Made by a program: the position numbers and the translations under genes. From Dicyema japonicum (lineage: Eukaryota > Dicyemida > Rhombozoa > Dicyemidae): a DNA stretch of 64,000 bases. The DNA lies in NCBI GenBank assembly GCA_011109175.1, contig RDEW01000030.1, positions 304,094 through 368,093 on the forward strand, given 5' to 3'. The first letter of the stretch is position 1; each line of letters opens with the position of its first letter. Of this stretch, positions 45,437-55,530 are shown piece after piece. The notes below the pieces were generated by a model. That model was not told the origin of the DNA. It saw nothing but the letters and a program-made list of their open reading frames with translations, and did no database searches.

Positions 45437-46439
45437 ATGCCATGAATCGTTGTTAATCAGCTTGTGTTCCAAGATATCTATTTGTTTGGCTAAGAAATTA
45501 TCTTCAGGAAAGACAATATTTTGTGAAGGTGTGTGGAAATATATCCGATACAACATCATTCAGAGAGGAGTACCACAAGGTTCAGTATTGAGCCCTATTT
45601 TGTTTAATATATTTATGGCGAGTTTTCCACGTCGAGGAATATTAATACGTAATCGTGTGGACACATCTCTAAAATCTTCTATATCTGAAGGAAGAATCCG
45701 GGAGGATGTCGACCAGATTGAGCATTGGTGCAAACTTGAGAGGGCTAAAAGCTCTCTGCTGAAAATCTTGCGCACCTCCGAATAAGCAGTTTGAAAAAGC
45801 ACCTGAAACAAAGAATACACACTGGGAGTAAAACAATTCACACAGTCTGCGCTACCTGGGGTCGACTATGGACACGCAGGAGATTACATGGACGACATAA
45901 AGGGGAGGAGAAAGAGAGCCTTTCAGTCGCTCCTATGTACACGGAAGTTACACTTTAGCCGTGACACTTACCTGTTTATCTTCAAGGGAGTTTATTCTCC
46001 CTAGCCTACTTTATGGGTGCGAGGGTGGTTCTTCTCTCCGAAAAGGGACAAGATCTTATCCCTCCTAGGGAAGACTAGAAGAGCCGCAATTAAGCTCTCC
46101 TTAAACAAGAAACTGAAAGACTGTCTAATCGAGGACGAGAAAACAAGCTCTTAGAACTGATTAGCAAGATTGTGGAGGATCGAATCGATGGTTTCAGGAG
46201 GAGATCAAAGGTCCAGGACACACGTATATAAAAGCTGGGAGAAACGTCCTGAAAAAAGATTAATAATAAAAAAAAGAAGGGTCCAGGTGTGGAGTCCAAG
46301 CCTTTATTGGTAGGACTCAGATGTAATACCTTCCAAAAATCTCCTTAACTCTTTGTCAATAAATCGTTGTTGTTGTGTTGTTTATCGAACCAATCCTCCT
46401 ATACAACTCTGGGCCACTTCAAAAAGAGGAATTGGAGAA

Positions 46440-46800
46440 GCTAGACTCTTTTCACAGGAATCCATCTAAAAATCATAACTTGGAATGTCCCGGCCATCCA
46501 AGATCTCGAGGAAAAAACTTTACAATATGTGTGATTGTACACCAGTAAGCTCTCGTTAGAGACTCTTTGGACACGTCCTGAAGTTGGACCTGACATCCCC
46601 CCCCCCGAATATCGCCATGGAAGATTACTACTCCTCCCATGTAAAACGCTTTCGTGGAAGACCAAGAACAACCCTCCCTGTCGTTTTACAAAACGATCTG
46701 AAAGGCGTAGAGAAAACATCGGCATCTGGTGACGACCTGGACACACTGAAGGATCAGGCTAAAAACAAAAAAGTCTGGAACAAGCTAACTCATTCTCGTC
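46440..46800 (+). mobile_element. RTE-like LINE C-terminal region
   Basis: Frames read FRGRPRTTLPVVLQNDLKGV then GDDLDTLKDQAKNKKVWNKL, matching FRGRPRSTLPTALNKDLNRV and the DDLDELR...GRWKRL end of the 59076-60166 copy. A run of nine C residues at 46600 marks low-complexity decay. Confidence 0.7.
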
Positions 46801-47004
46801 CAAGAAGTACTCATCGTCTCACCGGTTTGACGAGAATCGACCTTAGCTGAAATGTTCATCTTTCAGATTCCAACTCACAACTTTAAGATCCGATGTCATC
46901 AGACGTTACGTTCAGACAAGAAAGCTACTACCTCGTTTGACATTAACTGTTTTTTTCAAATAAAAAAAATAATTTAATATATCTAATTTATCTAGAAAAC
47001 ATGA
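46790..47004 (+). repeat. Repeat family F, uninterrupted copy (empty SINE site)
   Basis: Follows directly on the RTE-like coding end and is probably its 3' untranslated region. It aligns with 7350-7532 plus 7851-7905; the junction CATTAACTGTTTTTTTCAAA at 46941-46960 is the site occupied by a SINE-A in the other copy. Confidence 0.75.
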
Positions 47005-47006
47005 AT

Positions 47007-47231
47007 ACAGTCCACTGTATTAAAGCGGACCCTAGAGAGCCTGACACTGGAGTATAGGAGGCAGAGCCCTGAGATGCCATATGGGCAGAGGGTTCAATTG
47101 GACAAGGCGCTCTCTGAGTTGTTTCAGCAACCAGAATCGAACCTGCCTGAGGAGGCTGGCGAACAGGCAGGCGAGGAAAGTTGTTGATTATTAAATATAT
47201 TAATTTTTTTATTGTTTGTTAAATAAAGTGG
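47007..47231 (+). mobile_element. 3' tail of the second restriction-like-endonuclease LINE
   Basis: About 225 bases almost identical, in reverse, to 32367-32590: GCGGACCCTAGAGAGCCTGA, GAGGCAGAGCCCTGAGATGC, GAACAGGCAGGCGAGGAAAG and TTGTTTGTTAAATAAAGTG. It is a 5'-truncated insertion next to repeat F, ending about 40 bases before the MGAT2 start codon. Confidence 0.8.
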
Positions 47232-47272
47232 GACTCAATTTTATTAAATTTTTAAATTATTTTAAATCGAAG

Positions 47273-48413
47273 ATGCGGTTTGTAATGAGATACCTTTTTG
47301 TAATCATCATATTTTTACTTTTAATTTCCATTTTAATCAAGTTGATTCCTGAAACCGATGTAAAAAGAATAAATTAAAATAGTTTTGTTGTTATAATTTC
47401 CACAGAATGAAAAAATAAAATCTTTTAAAATCGAAAATTTCAAAATCGATTTTAAATTTAACGACGAATCAATAGTTATCCTCGTTCAGGTCCACAACAG
47501 ACTTAACTACTTGAAGAAACTGATCATGTCTCTTAACAAGGTTAACGGAATCAACGAAAGCTATGTAATATTTTCCTTCGATTTGTTTACCCCTGAAATT
47601 GTGGATTATATTGAAGAAAATTCAAAGTTTTATTTTTCAATAATTTACTTTCCATGTGCTTTGAACCCAACAAGTAGATATTCAAATGCCTTAAACCAAA
47701 AGTCACCTATTAATATCAAACACCACTGGACGTGGAAGTTGTGCTATGTCATGGAATCACTGAGAATTAGGTTGAACTTTTTGGGGTATGTCTTGCTGTT
47801 GGAGGAAGATTATATCGTCTCTCCTGACATTCTAGCATTTTCGAAGGTTCTTATAACCAAGGTGGAGGATTCTGATCAAGAACATTTTCTCCTACTGGGG
47901 ACATTCCACGATACGAATGCTGAGATTGATAAATATGTCATTGATTCCTTCCAAGAAAATCTCGGTCTTGCGATAAATTACAGGACCTTTTCGAAACTGA
48001 AAAAGTATTCGAAGGAGTTTTGCAAATACGATGACTACAACTGGGATTTCTCGATGATCTATTTGAGTGAAAGTGTGACAAAGAACCGAATAAAGATATA
48101 TGCTAGTCCATTCAAACGAGTACAGCATATTGGAAAGTGTGGGTTTCACGCTAAATCCCCCAACTGCAATTCTGAAAGGGAGTTTGCCAAGTTATATTCT
48201 TTATGGGATTTTATAAGCGGGAAAAAACATTACGATGATATTTACTTGCTTTCCAATAACTATGGAAAATTCAGAGAAGTAAATGTTGGTGGTTATGGGG
48301 GTTGGAAGTATCCATATAATGAGTATTTGTGTAAAAATTATTTTAATATTGAAAAATTAATATCCTCTTTTAAAGAACCAACCTGTTTGGATCTTGAAAA
48401 AATTGATTTTTAA
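47273..48413 (+). CDS. MGAT2: Alpha-1,6-mannosyl-glycoprotein 2-beta-N-acetylglucosaminyltransferase
   Basis: Two exons, 47273-47359 and 47406-48413, with a 46-nt GT-AG intron, give 364 residues (human MGAT2 has 447). The enzyme adds the second antennal GlcNAc to N-glycans in the Golgi. Residues about 6-25 (YLFVIIIFLLLISILIKLI) are a type II signal anchor, placed on the short first exon and missed without splicing. Diagnostic blocks: QVHNRLNYLKKLI, KHHWTWKLCYVME (about 134-147), LLLEEDYIVSPD with the metal-binding EED at 162-164, and DDYNWDF (238-244) followed by HIGKCGFH. The stem region is very short. The gene begins about 40 bases after a LINE tail, so its promoter may lie in or beyond that insertion. 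No second-site decay is seen. Confidence 0.93.
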
Positions 48414-48439
48414 TTATTTTTTAATAAAATACTTATAAG

Positions 48440-48700
48440 TTTTAATCTCCCTGACCAAACCCTCTGATGAAGATTGCATTATGAAAACTTTTCCGCTAAA
48501 GAATGAAGTGATGTCCGCGACGGTAGGACGTGGGACAAAAATGGAAGAGGGCGGATCTACTTCTCCACCTCTCTTCGGAAGCGGAAGCCTGTAATGAAAT
48601 ATTGGAAGATGGAGTTGGACGGCACAAGCAGATGTTCTCCCTTTAGTTCCTTCCTTGGATTAGTTAGTTATGACTGCTTGTGCTGGGCTTACAATGGTAA
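48440..48700 (+). repeat. Dispersed repeat family D, copy 3
   Basis: Collinear with 370-660 and, in reverse, 7080-7345. Starts CTCCCTGACCAAACC 30 bases after the MGAT2 stop codon. Confidence 0.65.
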
Positions 48701-48739
48701 GCCCTGACGATTTGCAAGGAAATGCGTTCCTTTTTCTCT

Positions 48740-49290
48740 TATCGTTTTTTTTTCGCGATGAGTGAGCTGATCATGTTTAGCAGATTCAGTGACCTGCTTC
48801 CAATGATTCCTGTCGTTTTAACTGCCACTGGTTCGAAAATGAATTGTCCTCCAAGACATGAGTATTTTTTATCTTTAGGGTCTCTGCCTTCTCCGCAGCA
48901 GAACCTGGGTCAGTTTATGTCGTTGAAAGGTTAGAGGGAGATTGACACAGGTGGCGTCCAAGCAAGTATTTATCATTCTCCCTGGGAAGAGAGTGGTTCC
49001 GTCCAGTCTTTGGTTGGCTTGAGCAAATACAAGAGGCTCCAATTGGACAGGAAATCCGGCAGCCTTAAGTCCCTAAGCAATGACTCCATTTGTTGTGGCG
49101 TGCCTAGGACTCCTTCCAGCACTCGCGAAGACATGTGAAACTTTCTAAAATAAAGTATGCTCTTGGTAAAAAAACCAAAAAGACTATGCTCTGTTTTCTC
49201 AGAGATGTTAACGCAACGCGGAGAACAGTTGATCATCTGACAACCGGTATAGCGGATGCTAAACTCCAACTATATCTGAAGCCATAAGGA
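48740..49290 (-). mobile_element. Restriction-like-endonuclease LINE, C-terminal region
   Basis: Reverse strand: SSRVLEGVLGTPQQMESLLR and RLPDFLSNWSLLYLL upstream, then KDKKYSCLGGQFIFEPVAVK and TTGIIGSRSLNLLNMISSLI. The latter is the KxxKY...F.PVAVET block with Glu replaced by Lys. Two frames are used. Confidence 0.6.
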
Positions 49291-49307
49291 AATTGCTAGA
49301 TATATAA

Positions 49308-49523
49308 CTAAGGCCCCGTTTGTGGCACACGTTTCAAAATTTGTTTCACCAGGCGTCTCCATCGGGCTCTGCTTTGTTCATCTGTTCGTAGATCCTCTAT
49401 GTATTCTGCAGATTTAAGTTTTCTTCCAATTCCATTAAGATCCTTGTTTAGAGCCACAGGGAGAGTGACTCTAGGCTTTCCTCTGAACGATGGTTTGTTC
49501 TCATTGTTAAAGTAATTGTTCAT
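49308..49523 (-). mobile_element. RTE-like LINE C-terminal fragment
   Basis: An open 71-codon frame reads FRGKPRVTLPVALNKDLNGI and then ARWRRLVKQIL, the same C-terminus as in the 59076-60166 element. Confidence 0.7.
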
Positions 49524-49609
49524 TATTATATTTCAGGTTGAGGTGGTGACGACGTCTCTATTGTACTCTCTTATTCGTATTCCTTACCGACTTCTCCGTT
49601 CACTCTGGG

Positions 49610-49930
49610 ATCTTTTAATTGCAGAGGACTTAAACAGCCTTACAAGAAACACCAACTGGCCGATGTAACAAAATACGACGTCTCTGTCTACAAAATACAA
49701 AAACGACCGTACAATATACAGAACTGTTTAGAAAATTCCACCTTTTTACCCTCTCATCGACCTGCCGACATTATGGTCTCGGATTTGCAGTCCATCAAGA
49801 CCTGACTCACTGTGTTACAAGAGTGTGGGCAGCATCTAATATTATAGTGGAAATGGCGGACGACCTAGACTATCTAAGAGAACTAGCGCGCAACAGAGGA
49901 TCATGGTAGAGGCTGACGGAGAGGATGATT
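49610..49930 (+). mobile_element. RTE-like LINE, endonuclease start fused to coding end
   Basis: FNCRGLKQPYKKHQL and DVTKYDVSVYKIQK at 49615-49710 mark the endonuclease N-terminus; DDLDYLRELARNRGSW at 49860-49910 is the extreme C-terminus. Everything between has been deleted. Confidence 0.6.
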
Positions 49931-50189
49931 AAGAATACGGCACAAGGAAACTTTATGTTTTCTCGGGAGTGCTTTTTAATAATAATTAATAATTATATTT
50001 CAGGGGCATTTTTTGATTGAACTGGCTGGAAGCGTGTTTTTTAAATTATGTCTTTTTCACACATATCGAATAATCTGTTCACATTGACTCAAAAAGTTAA
50101 AGAAATTAAAGGGGCATTAAATCCAAACAATTTTCTAACGATGGAGCAAGAATCTGAGTGGATCGATAGACTAGAAAAGTTTCATTATT

Positions 50190-50525
50190 AATTTATTTAT
50201 TTATTAACCCCGGATACACCGAGAAAGAAGTTAAAGTAAACAACTAATTAAGTGTATCCAGTTTCCACTTCTACAGAAACAGAGCCCATCCGGAATCAAC
50301 ATAAAGGGTAAGACGTCCATTACATGTAGTTGTGAAAACCCCTCCAGTGGAGTGGGGGAAAGCAAATAATCTTTTTTCATGCCGGCCTGGCAATGGGCGT
50401 CACCTAGACAGGTAAATCACATGACGCCACTCTATTAGGAAGAGAGAGGAACAGACAAGCAAGCAGAAAAATAAACCAATTAACCACGCAGCACCACATG
50501 GCGCCACGCAGTAAAATCATAAATA
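50190..50525 (-). mobile_element. SINE-B, full-length copy
   Basis: Reads in reverse from CTGCGTGGCGCCATGTGGTG through AATAGAGTGGCGTCATGTGA, CCACTGGAGGGGTTTTCACA and GGACGTCTTACCCTTTATG to GTGTATCCGGGGTTAATAAA and an (AATA)n tail, about 335 bases. The head lacks an obvious B box, so its promoter is unknown. A second head lies at 50815-50930. Confidence 0.7.
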
Positions 50526-51202
50526 TGACCTATATTGCTTATTGTTATAACTTTGGATAGCTTAGTATCCTCGTTTTTAAGAAGACTCGGATATGCAAAT
50601 ATATCCAGGTTACTTCACTCAAGAAAACGCCGGAGAGTGTGTGCGTAGAATACAAACATGGATTTCAAGAATACTCGAAACCTCGGGATTAAGAGGAAGA
50701 CTTTATTTGAAGTTAGCTACAAAGGAAAACAATTATTAACCCCCTAAATTCTTAATAGTCAATACAAATCCGTCTACCACACAATATAAGAATGGCATGT
50801 ATTTGTTATCCTCCAAATAACAACGTTAACTTGATTGAAGATTTCAAATCGTTTCGTCTGTTCTTCCTCTCCCCTTTTCGACTAAAATGGCGTCATATCA
50901 CCCACTTGTCATAGTGCCCAGTGCCAAGGTGGCACGAAAGAGGATAATTTGATTAGCCTTCCACATAATCTCTTTTTAGAGTATTGAGAATATTATAATG
51001 CACCTGGTTGTCACACCCTTTGATTACAGGAGTATAACACTTGACACGTGTTAATAATTCATCTTAGTAATCTTTAACGAACGACTCCAAATAGCTCATT
51101 TGTGGTATTTCTGAGTAGTTTTCTAAGTGTGCTAACATCACCAAGGGAATCAAATACAGTAAACCTTCATTAATCCGAACTTTAATAATCCGATTTTTTG
51201 AT

Positions 51203-51417
51203 AATAATAATAGATCTTCACTTCTTTTTTTTTTCTTGTGTATGGGTCCTTTCTAGACAATCCAGTTCTGCAGTGAGTATCCACTGATGACGGCGTCACT
51301 CGTCAAACCTTTTTTGCATCGTAGATGCGTGGAACCTTCCACCAGGTGAACAGCAGCGAGAATCGAACCCGTAACATAAGTCACTTTAGCGCGACACCTA
51401 ACCACTACGCCACCCGG
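51203..51417 (-). mobile_element. SINE-A inside a pogo-like element, with target duplication
   Basis: Reverse-strand copy with intact A and B boxes (CACCCGG end, GAATCGAACCC). Flanks ATTTTTTGAT (51193-51202) and ATTTTTTTGAT (51418-51428) are a target-site duplication; the paralogous pogo copy at 17868 has a single continuous sequence here. The SINE 3' tail is shortened. Confidence 0.85.
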
Positions 51418-52086
51418 ATTTTTTTGATGAGTTAGCAAAATTTTACAAAGTTTCCTTCCAAACAGGCTTCAATAAACCGAAACTTCATAATCTGCAATCC
51501 GAAGACATTTATTAAAAATTTCGGATTAATTTATTTTGTTTTATCATACATTCAGATGAATTTACATTTAAATTTAAATCTAACAGTACCAAATTGTTTA
51601 AAAAAATAAGTAATATTTGTGAAATAAAAATACATCAAATATGACTCAGAATTATCCCATATCTGTGAAATAAAAATGAACCCTTATTTGGGATTTTCTA
51701 CACTTTCAAATATTCTAAAAAACCGTGAATGAAAACTGTGAAACTACGATTAACAAGTCAAGACAGCCAAGTGGTAAACATCATCAACTTGATAATCCAC
51801 TTGTTGAATGGATGAAATTAATGGTTTTATTACGGAAGATATCATCATTTCACAAGCTAAAGTATTCGGTGAAAAGCTTGGAATCAATGATTTTGAGGTT
51901 AGCAAAGGCTACACAGATTTAAAGGAAGATTTAATCTTAAACTAAAATAAAAGTTCTTCATGGAGGAGCTAACAGCTTAACACAAGATGAAATTAATTTG
52001 AATAGACAAAATGATTAGTTAAAAGAAGTGACCCTGACGTATTGGTAAAAATAGATGAAACTAGACTCTTTTTTCATTCTTACCCT

Positions 52087-52237
52087 ACGAATCGTTACAC
52101 GAACAGGAGATCCTCGTAAGCGTTGCTGGTTATTTGAGCGAATCTCCCTCGCTATCCTGAGAGGGAATAGCCACGCAGTCAGGTCAGCCGCTATATAACC
52201 GTTTACTCTTTCTTCTTTCCTTAATAAAAGTTTATTA
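52087..52237 (+). mobile_element. 151-bp insertion with a 9-bp target duplication
   Basis: Flanked by TCTTACCCT at 52078-52086 and 52238-52246 and absent from the pogo paralogue at 18160-18190. It contains a TATA-like CTATATAAC, an AATAAA about 40 bases later, and a short hairpin CCCTC...GAGGG. It could be a solo LTR of a tiny retroelement, a retroposed small RNA or a non-autonomous DNA transposon. No open frame. Confidence 0.65.
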
Positions 52238-52732
52238 TCTTACCCTTCTAGAACAATTTCATCTAAAGATAGAAATGGCATAAAGCAATCAAAAGTAGAA
52301 TTACTATAGCTCTTTGTGCTAATGAAACTGGAACAATAAAAATTAATCTTTTTTATTGGCCATAATAAAAGACCAAGATTTTAAAAGATTTTGACTTTGA
52401 AAATTACTGTACCATGTAAATAAAAGGCTTTGAATGAGAACAGAATTTTTTAATGTTTTCATCAGTCATCATAGTGATGAATTAAAATGCTACAGAAAAA
52501 AGTTCTTTTTGCTGATTGGTAATGCTCCACGTTTGAACGAAATTTTTTAAAAATTGAAATTTTATTCTTTCCAAAAACAAAACTGCACATCTTCAACCAT
52601 GGATGCAGGCATAATGAAGAACTTTAAGCACTATTGTAGAAAAAGCTTATTTTGGATTATATACCCTTGATTTTTTATTGTCAGCCATTTTATTAACAAC
52701 AAATAAATTAATTTAGACAATAATTAGAAAGA

Positions 52733-52800
52733 CAGAATGGCGAAGGCGTTATTTCTGATAATCGCCATTTCGAGCCTCTGCCTCAACTAGAGTCCCTCCC
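52733..52800 (-). mobile_element. LINE debris
   Basis: In reverse this repeats GAGGCAGAGGCTCGAAATGG and CGCCTTCGC from 4095-4150, the 3' part of the restriction-like-endonuclease LINE fragment there. Confidence 0.55.
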
Positions 52801-53243
52801 GTGGCTACCCTTGATTTGGAAAAAGAATTTTTTGTGAATTTACGGAAAGCCATCAATATGATGTCTCACACACGAAGTAAAGAAGACCATAAAAATTGTT
52901 TTAAAAAGACTGAGGCAATTAAATGTCTTGATTAATTTGCTAATGGAGATATAACGCAAGATCCTGTTTTGAATGAGTATCGAAAGAACTGAAATTGCTA
53001 ATGAATAAAAAATAACTCAAACAGAAGTGCTCGACGAGAACAAAATCGTCACTCTTTGTGAAGATTATAATGTTGACGAGGAAATTATTGATGCTAAAAT
53101 TGGGAGATTACTTTGTGAAAACATAAATATTGACTGCAATGAAATTAACATGTTTATTCCCTTCACATCCGAAAGGCATCCAATTTTTTTAGTTCAGATT
53201 TTTTTTTTATTAAAGGAAAATTTATTAATGAAAAAGAGTTCAT

Positions 53244-53305
53244 AATTAAGGCATCTGAATGGCCATGCTATTTCCCCTAACAATAGCCAACGAGATACGT
53301 TCTCG
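53244..53305 (-). mobile_element. 62-bp LINE 3' terminus
   Basis: Identical over 62 bases to 61509-61570, which is the 3' end (last codons and short untranslated region) of the reverse-strand LINE at 61505-61880. An extreme 5' truncation, or a remnant left after deletion. Confidence 0.7.
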
Positions 53306-53536
53306 ATTAATGAGTGTTTACTGTGTATGCTTAGAATGGACTGACCTATTGAAATCGCTACCTAACAATCGGTAATCATGAAAGAGATTTACATGAAAAA
53401 TTCTGTCAGTTCGTTCTTATGTTGAACTACAAGTATCATGGTACTCGGGAAACACCTTATAATATGGATACTTTCCAATATTAGAATAAATTATTACAAG
53501 AAAAAAACTCGAAAAAACTAGAATACGAGAAAACAA

Positions 53537-53991
53537 TTATTTCTTATTCGCATTAGAATTGGGCCCAATCCTTCTCCCAGTAGTGATTTTAACGGATTTC
53601 AGCCTCTTGTTATATTGCTCCCTTCTATGGGATCTTCCTGTCTTTCCCCTTTTCTTTTCGGACTTTGGAATCTAACCGTGTTATTAACATGGATAAACTT
53701 TTGGAGTACGGTTCCTGACTTTACCCACGTGCATCAGTGAACCGTGTTGACGACCACCAACGCACTTCACCATTAAGTTCATAGATTTGGAAGGAAGATC
53801 TTTCACAGAGTCAGAATCCAAATAAACGTGACTGCTTGAAAACAGAACTTGATCAGAGGATTCAATACCATACTTAACGAACAGGGATTTCTTAAATGAA
53901 GTTACTAGTATACCTTAATATCTGCTACAGTATCATCATTGCCAGCGTTGATAACAAATGATTTCTCAATTCCTTTTACAATCAACTGCAT
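53537..53991 (-). CDS. FAU: FUBI-eS30 fusion precursor (ubiquitin-like + ribosomal protein S30)
   Basis: Three reverse-strand exons, 53991-53914, 53890-53699 and 53671-53537, with 23- and 27-nt GT-AG introns, encode 134 residues, almost exactly the length of human FAU (133). Residues 1-72 are the ubiquitin-like moiety (MQLIVKGIEKSFVINAG, TVADIKKS) ending in the processing site GG; residues 73-134 are ribosomal protein eS30 (RQHGSLMHVGKVRNRTPK, KKRGKTGRSHRREQYNKRL, GRRIGPNSNANKK). The precursor is cleaved after GG and eS30 joins the 40S subunit. No single exon exceeds 64 codons, so the gene is easily missed. Its sequence is intact and it is surely functional. Confidence 0.95.
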
Positions 53992-53999
53992 TTCTATAT

Positions 54000-55110
54000 T
54001 TAGTCACCAAAACAACCACGACAAAACTACTAACACGTTTTATTAATTTTTTAATAATTTAATAATAATATAAAATTTATTATTTTTTATAGAATATAAT
54101 TAGCAAATAAGAAGATTGGTAGGCCACCCTTCTGAAAGTCGTAGAAGGGTAGGGAATGTCGAATGGTACTTTTTCATGCAGAACTCGCATCGAACGCCAC
54201 CACAACAAGCTAGGAATGAGACCACGCTAAAAAACTATATCGGAGGAACATTCAAAAAGAATTCGCGAGATGTTAGACGTTGGGATCACCTTTCTTTCTT
54301 GGTGGTTTTGTGGTTTTAAAATAAATACGGACAAAAGAGAGCCTCCTCATACGATGATGTGACAGGGTAAGAGGAGAGAATGGTTCGTTTTCATGTCTAT
54401 TATCACTTGGCTCTGCCACATTGGTTGAACCTCTTGACGTGCAGGATCACCTAATTAGCTTTTTCAGTGGATAGAGAGCAAGGGTCTTGTCGAGAAGTTC
54501 CAAGGGGAGGTCACGTTTGACTCTCTCACGACCTTTAGACATCAAGTAAGCAACGTGTTGTCGTCTTGCTAAAGAAAACTCAACTTCATAAAGGAACTCT
54601 CGGATAATACAGGAGCTCTTTCTCTACGAAAGCAAGTTCCCTATATACCCAGTACATTGACTCGACCATCAGCTATGCAATAAATCTCGCCAATTCCATT
54701 AAGAAATCTTCATCTTTAGTAATTTGAGGTCTTAGACGTTTTCCTGAAAGTCCCTATATCCTTCGAGACCTTAATCTCACGTGAACCTTTTACCAGTAAC
54801 ACAAGTCTACATGGTGTGGATGGGATCCTGTGAAGAAGATTAAGTGGTTACTTATGAATGTTGAGTTGTGACCTAGTTCGAAGTCTTTATGACGGATGTA
54901 ATCCTTTGCCCTCGTTCTTTCTTGAATTGAGCAACTCGCAATATACTAACGTTCCTGATCCGAATCCCACCTGGGCGAAAGTTCGGGAAAGCTTATATAA
55001 GGGAGACCCACATAGAGGGTACACAGCTGACATAATTGTTGTCATGATAATTTGGATATTAATTTTGTTACTTTGGCGCTCATTTTCACAGCTAAACGTC
55101 TAAAGATATA
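54000..55110. other. Unassigned
   Basis: Short frames and possible decayed LINE (GGATCACCTAATTAG at 54440) but no motif. No gene is called. Confidence 0.35.
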
Positions 55111-55114
55111 GTTC

Positions 55115-55260
55115 TTGCCAGTGGAACTATGAGAATCCGGTTCTACGCCCGATACGTGCTTGTTTTGGCTCGAAGGAGGAACAGCAGGCCAAGATGAGGT
55201 CTCTACTAAAGTGTACTGGGATCACGTGAGTAGTTAGTCTGTTTTATCACGGTCATTGGA
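55115..55260 (+). mobile_element. LINE 3'-end fragment, repeat family H
   Basis: Reads RFYARYVLVLARRRNSRPR in the sense direction and ends GGGATCACGTGAGTAGTTAG, like other LINE tails here. Homologous to 29100-29210, 4495-4650 and 24830-24960. Confidence 0.5.
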
Positions 55261-55299
55261 GTTTTCACGTCATTTCGAATCAAATTAATAAATTATATT

Positions 55300-55530
55300 C
55301 CAGAGATCACGTAAAATTTTAAGTCATGTGATCCCTCTGTCTCATGAAACGCCCAATGGTGGTGATGCAAAAAGATCTCTATTCTCTACTCTACTAAATG
55401 GGTTACAGCTGCGAATGTGAATAGACTTGTTGCTTGGAAAGGATGTGTCTTCTTCGACCGTGGGAACTAGATATACCATAATTAACCGTTAATTAACTTT
55501 TAACCTCTTTCCACTAATCCGAGTTATTAA
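55300..55530 (+). mobile_element. SINE-B, old copy
   Basis: TAAGTCATGTGATCCCTCTG, ACGCCCAATGG, GTGGGAACTAGATATACC and TCCGAGTTATTAAA follow the order of the SINE-B consensus, with about 30 percent divergence. Confidence 0.5.

Larger units (their letters stand above)
42700..46290 (+). mobile_element. APE-type jockey-like LINE, nearly full length, interrupted
   Basis: The longest retroelement here. 43034-43912 encodes an APE endonuclease: LKIVLVNARSLGKRH, DILVVNETKLKKAK (catalytic Glu), ILIGDLNSKN and WDIGSDHIP (SDH). One in-frame TAA at 43910 separates it from the RT frame 43979-44767 (GYDHISMKLIKEGPDILF, VRMIPKPGKPKRDPASYRP, RHIEENDFLIPEQWGFR). Motif A (LDISKAFDSVCHE) is at 44850-44888 and is split by a foldback element, resuming at 45446 as SLLISLCSK. 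IQRGVPQGSVLSPILFN follows at 45560-45610, but the YADD segment is missing. Thumb sequence (YMDDIKGRRKRAFQSLLCTR) reaches 46000. The 3' part is homologous to 33892-34494. Stops, frameshifts and the missing YADD make it inactive. Confidence 0.85.
51155..53243 (+). mobile_element. pogo/Tigger-like element, copy 2, with nested insertions
   Basis: Starts with the TIR-like TACAGTAAACCTTCATTAAT. Decayed transposase: LDNPLVEWMK and AKVFGEKLGINDFE (CENP-B-type HTH), SRITIALCANETGTIKIN and FFLLIGNAPRLNE (DDE core, in which the usual LLLDNAPxH aspartate is Gly), STMDAGIMKNFKHYCRK, and a C-terminal acidic segment at 53027-53245. Many stops remain. Nested insertions: SINE-A 51203-51417, a 151-bp element 52087-52237 and LINE debris 52733-52800. 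Confidence 0.75.
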
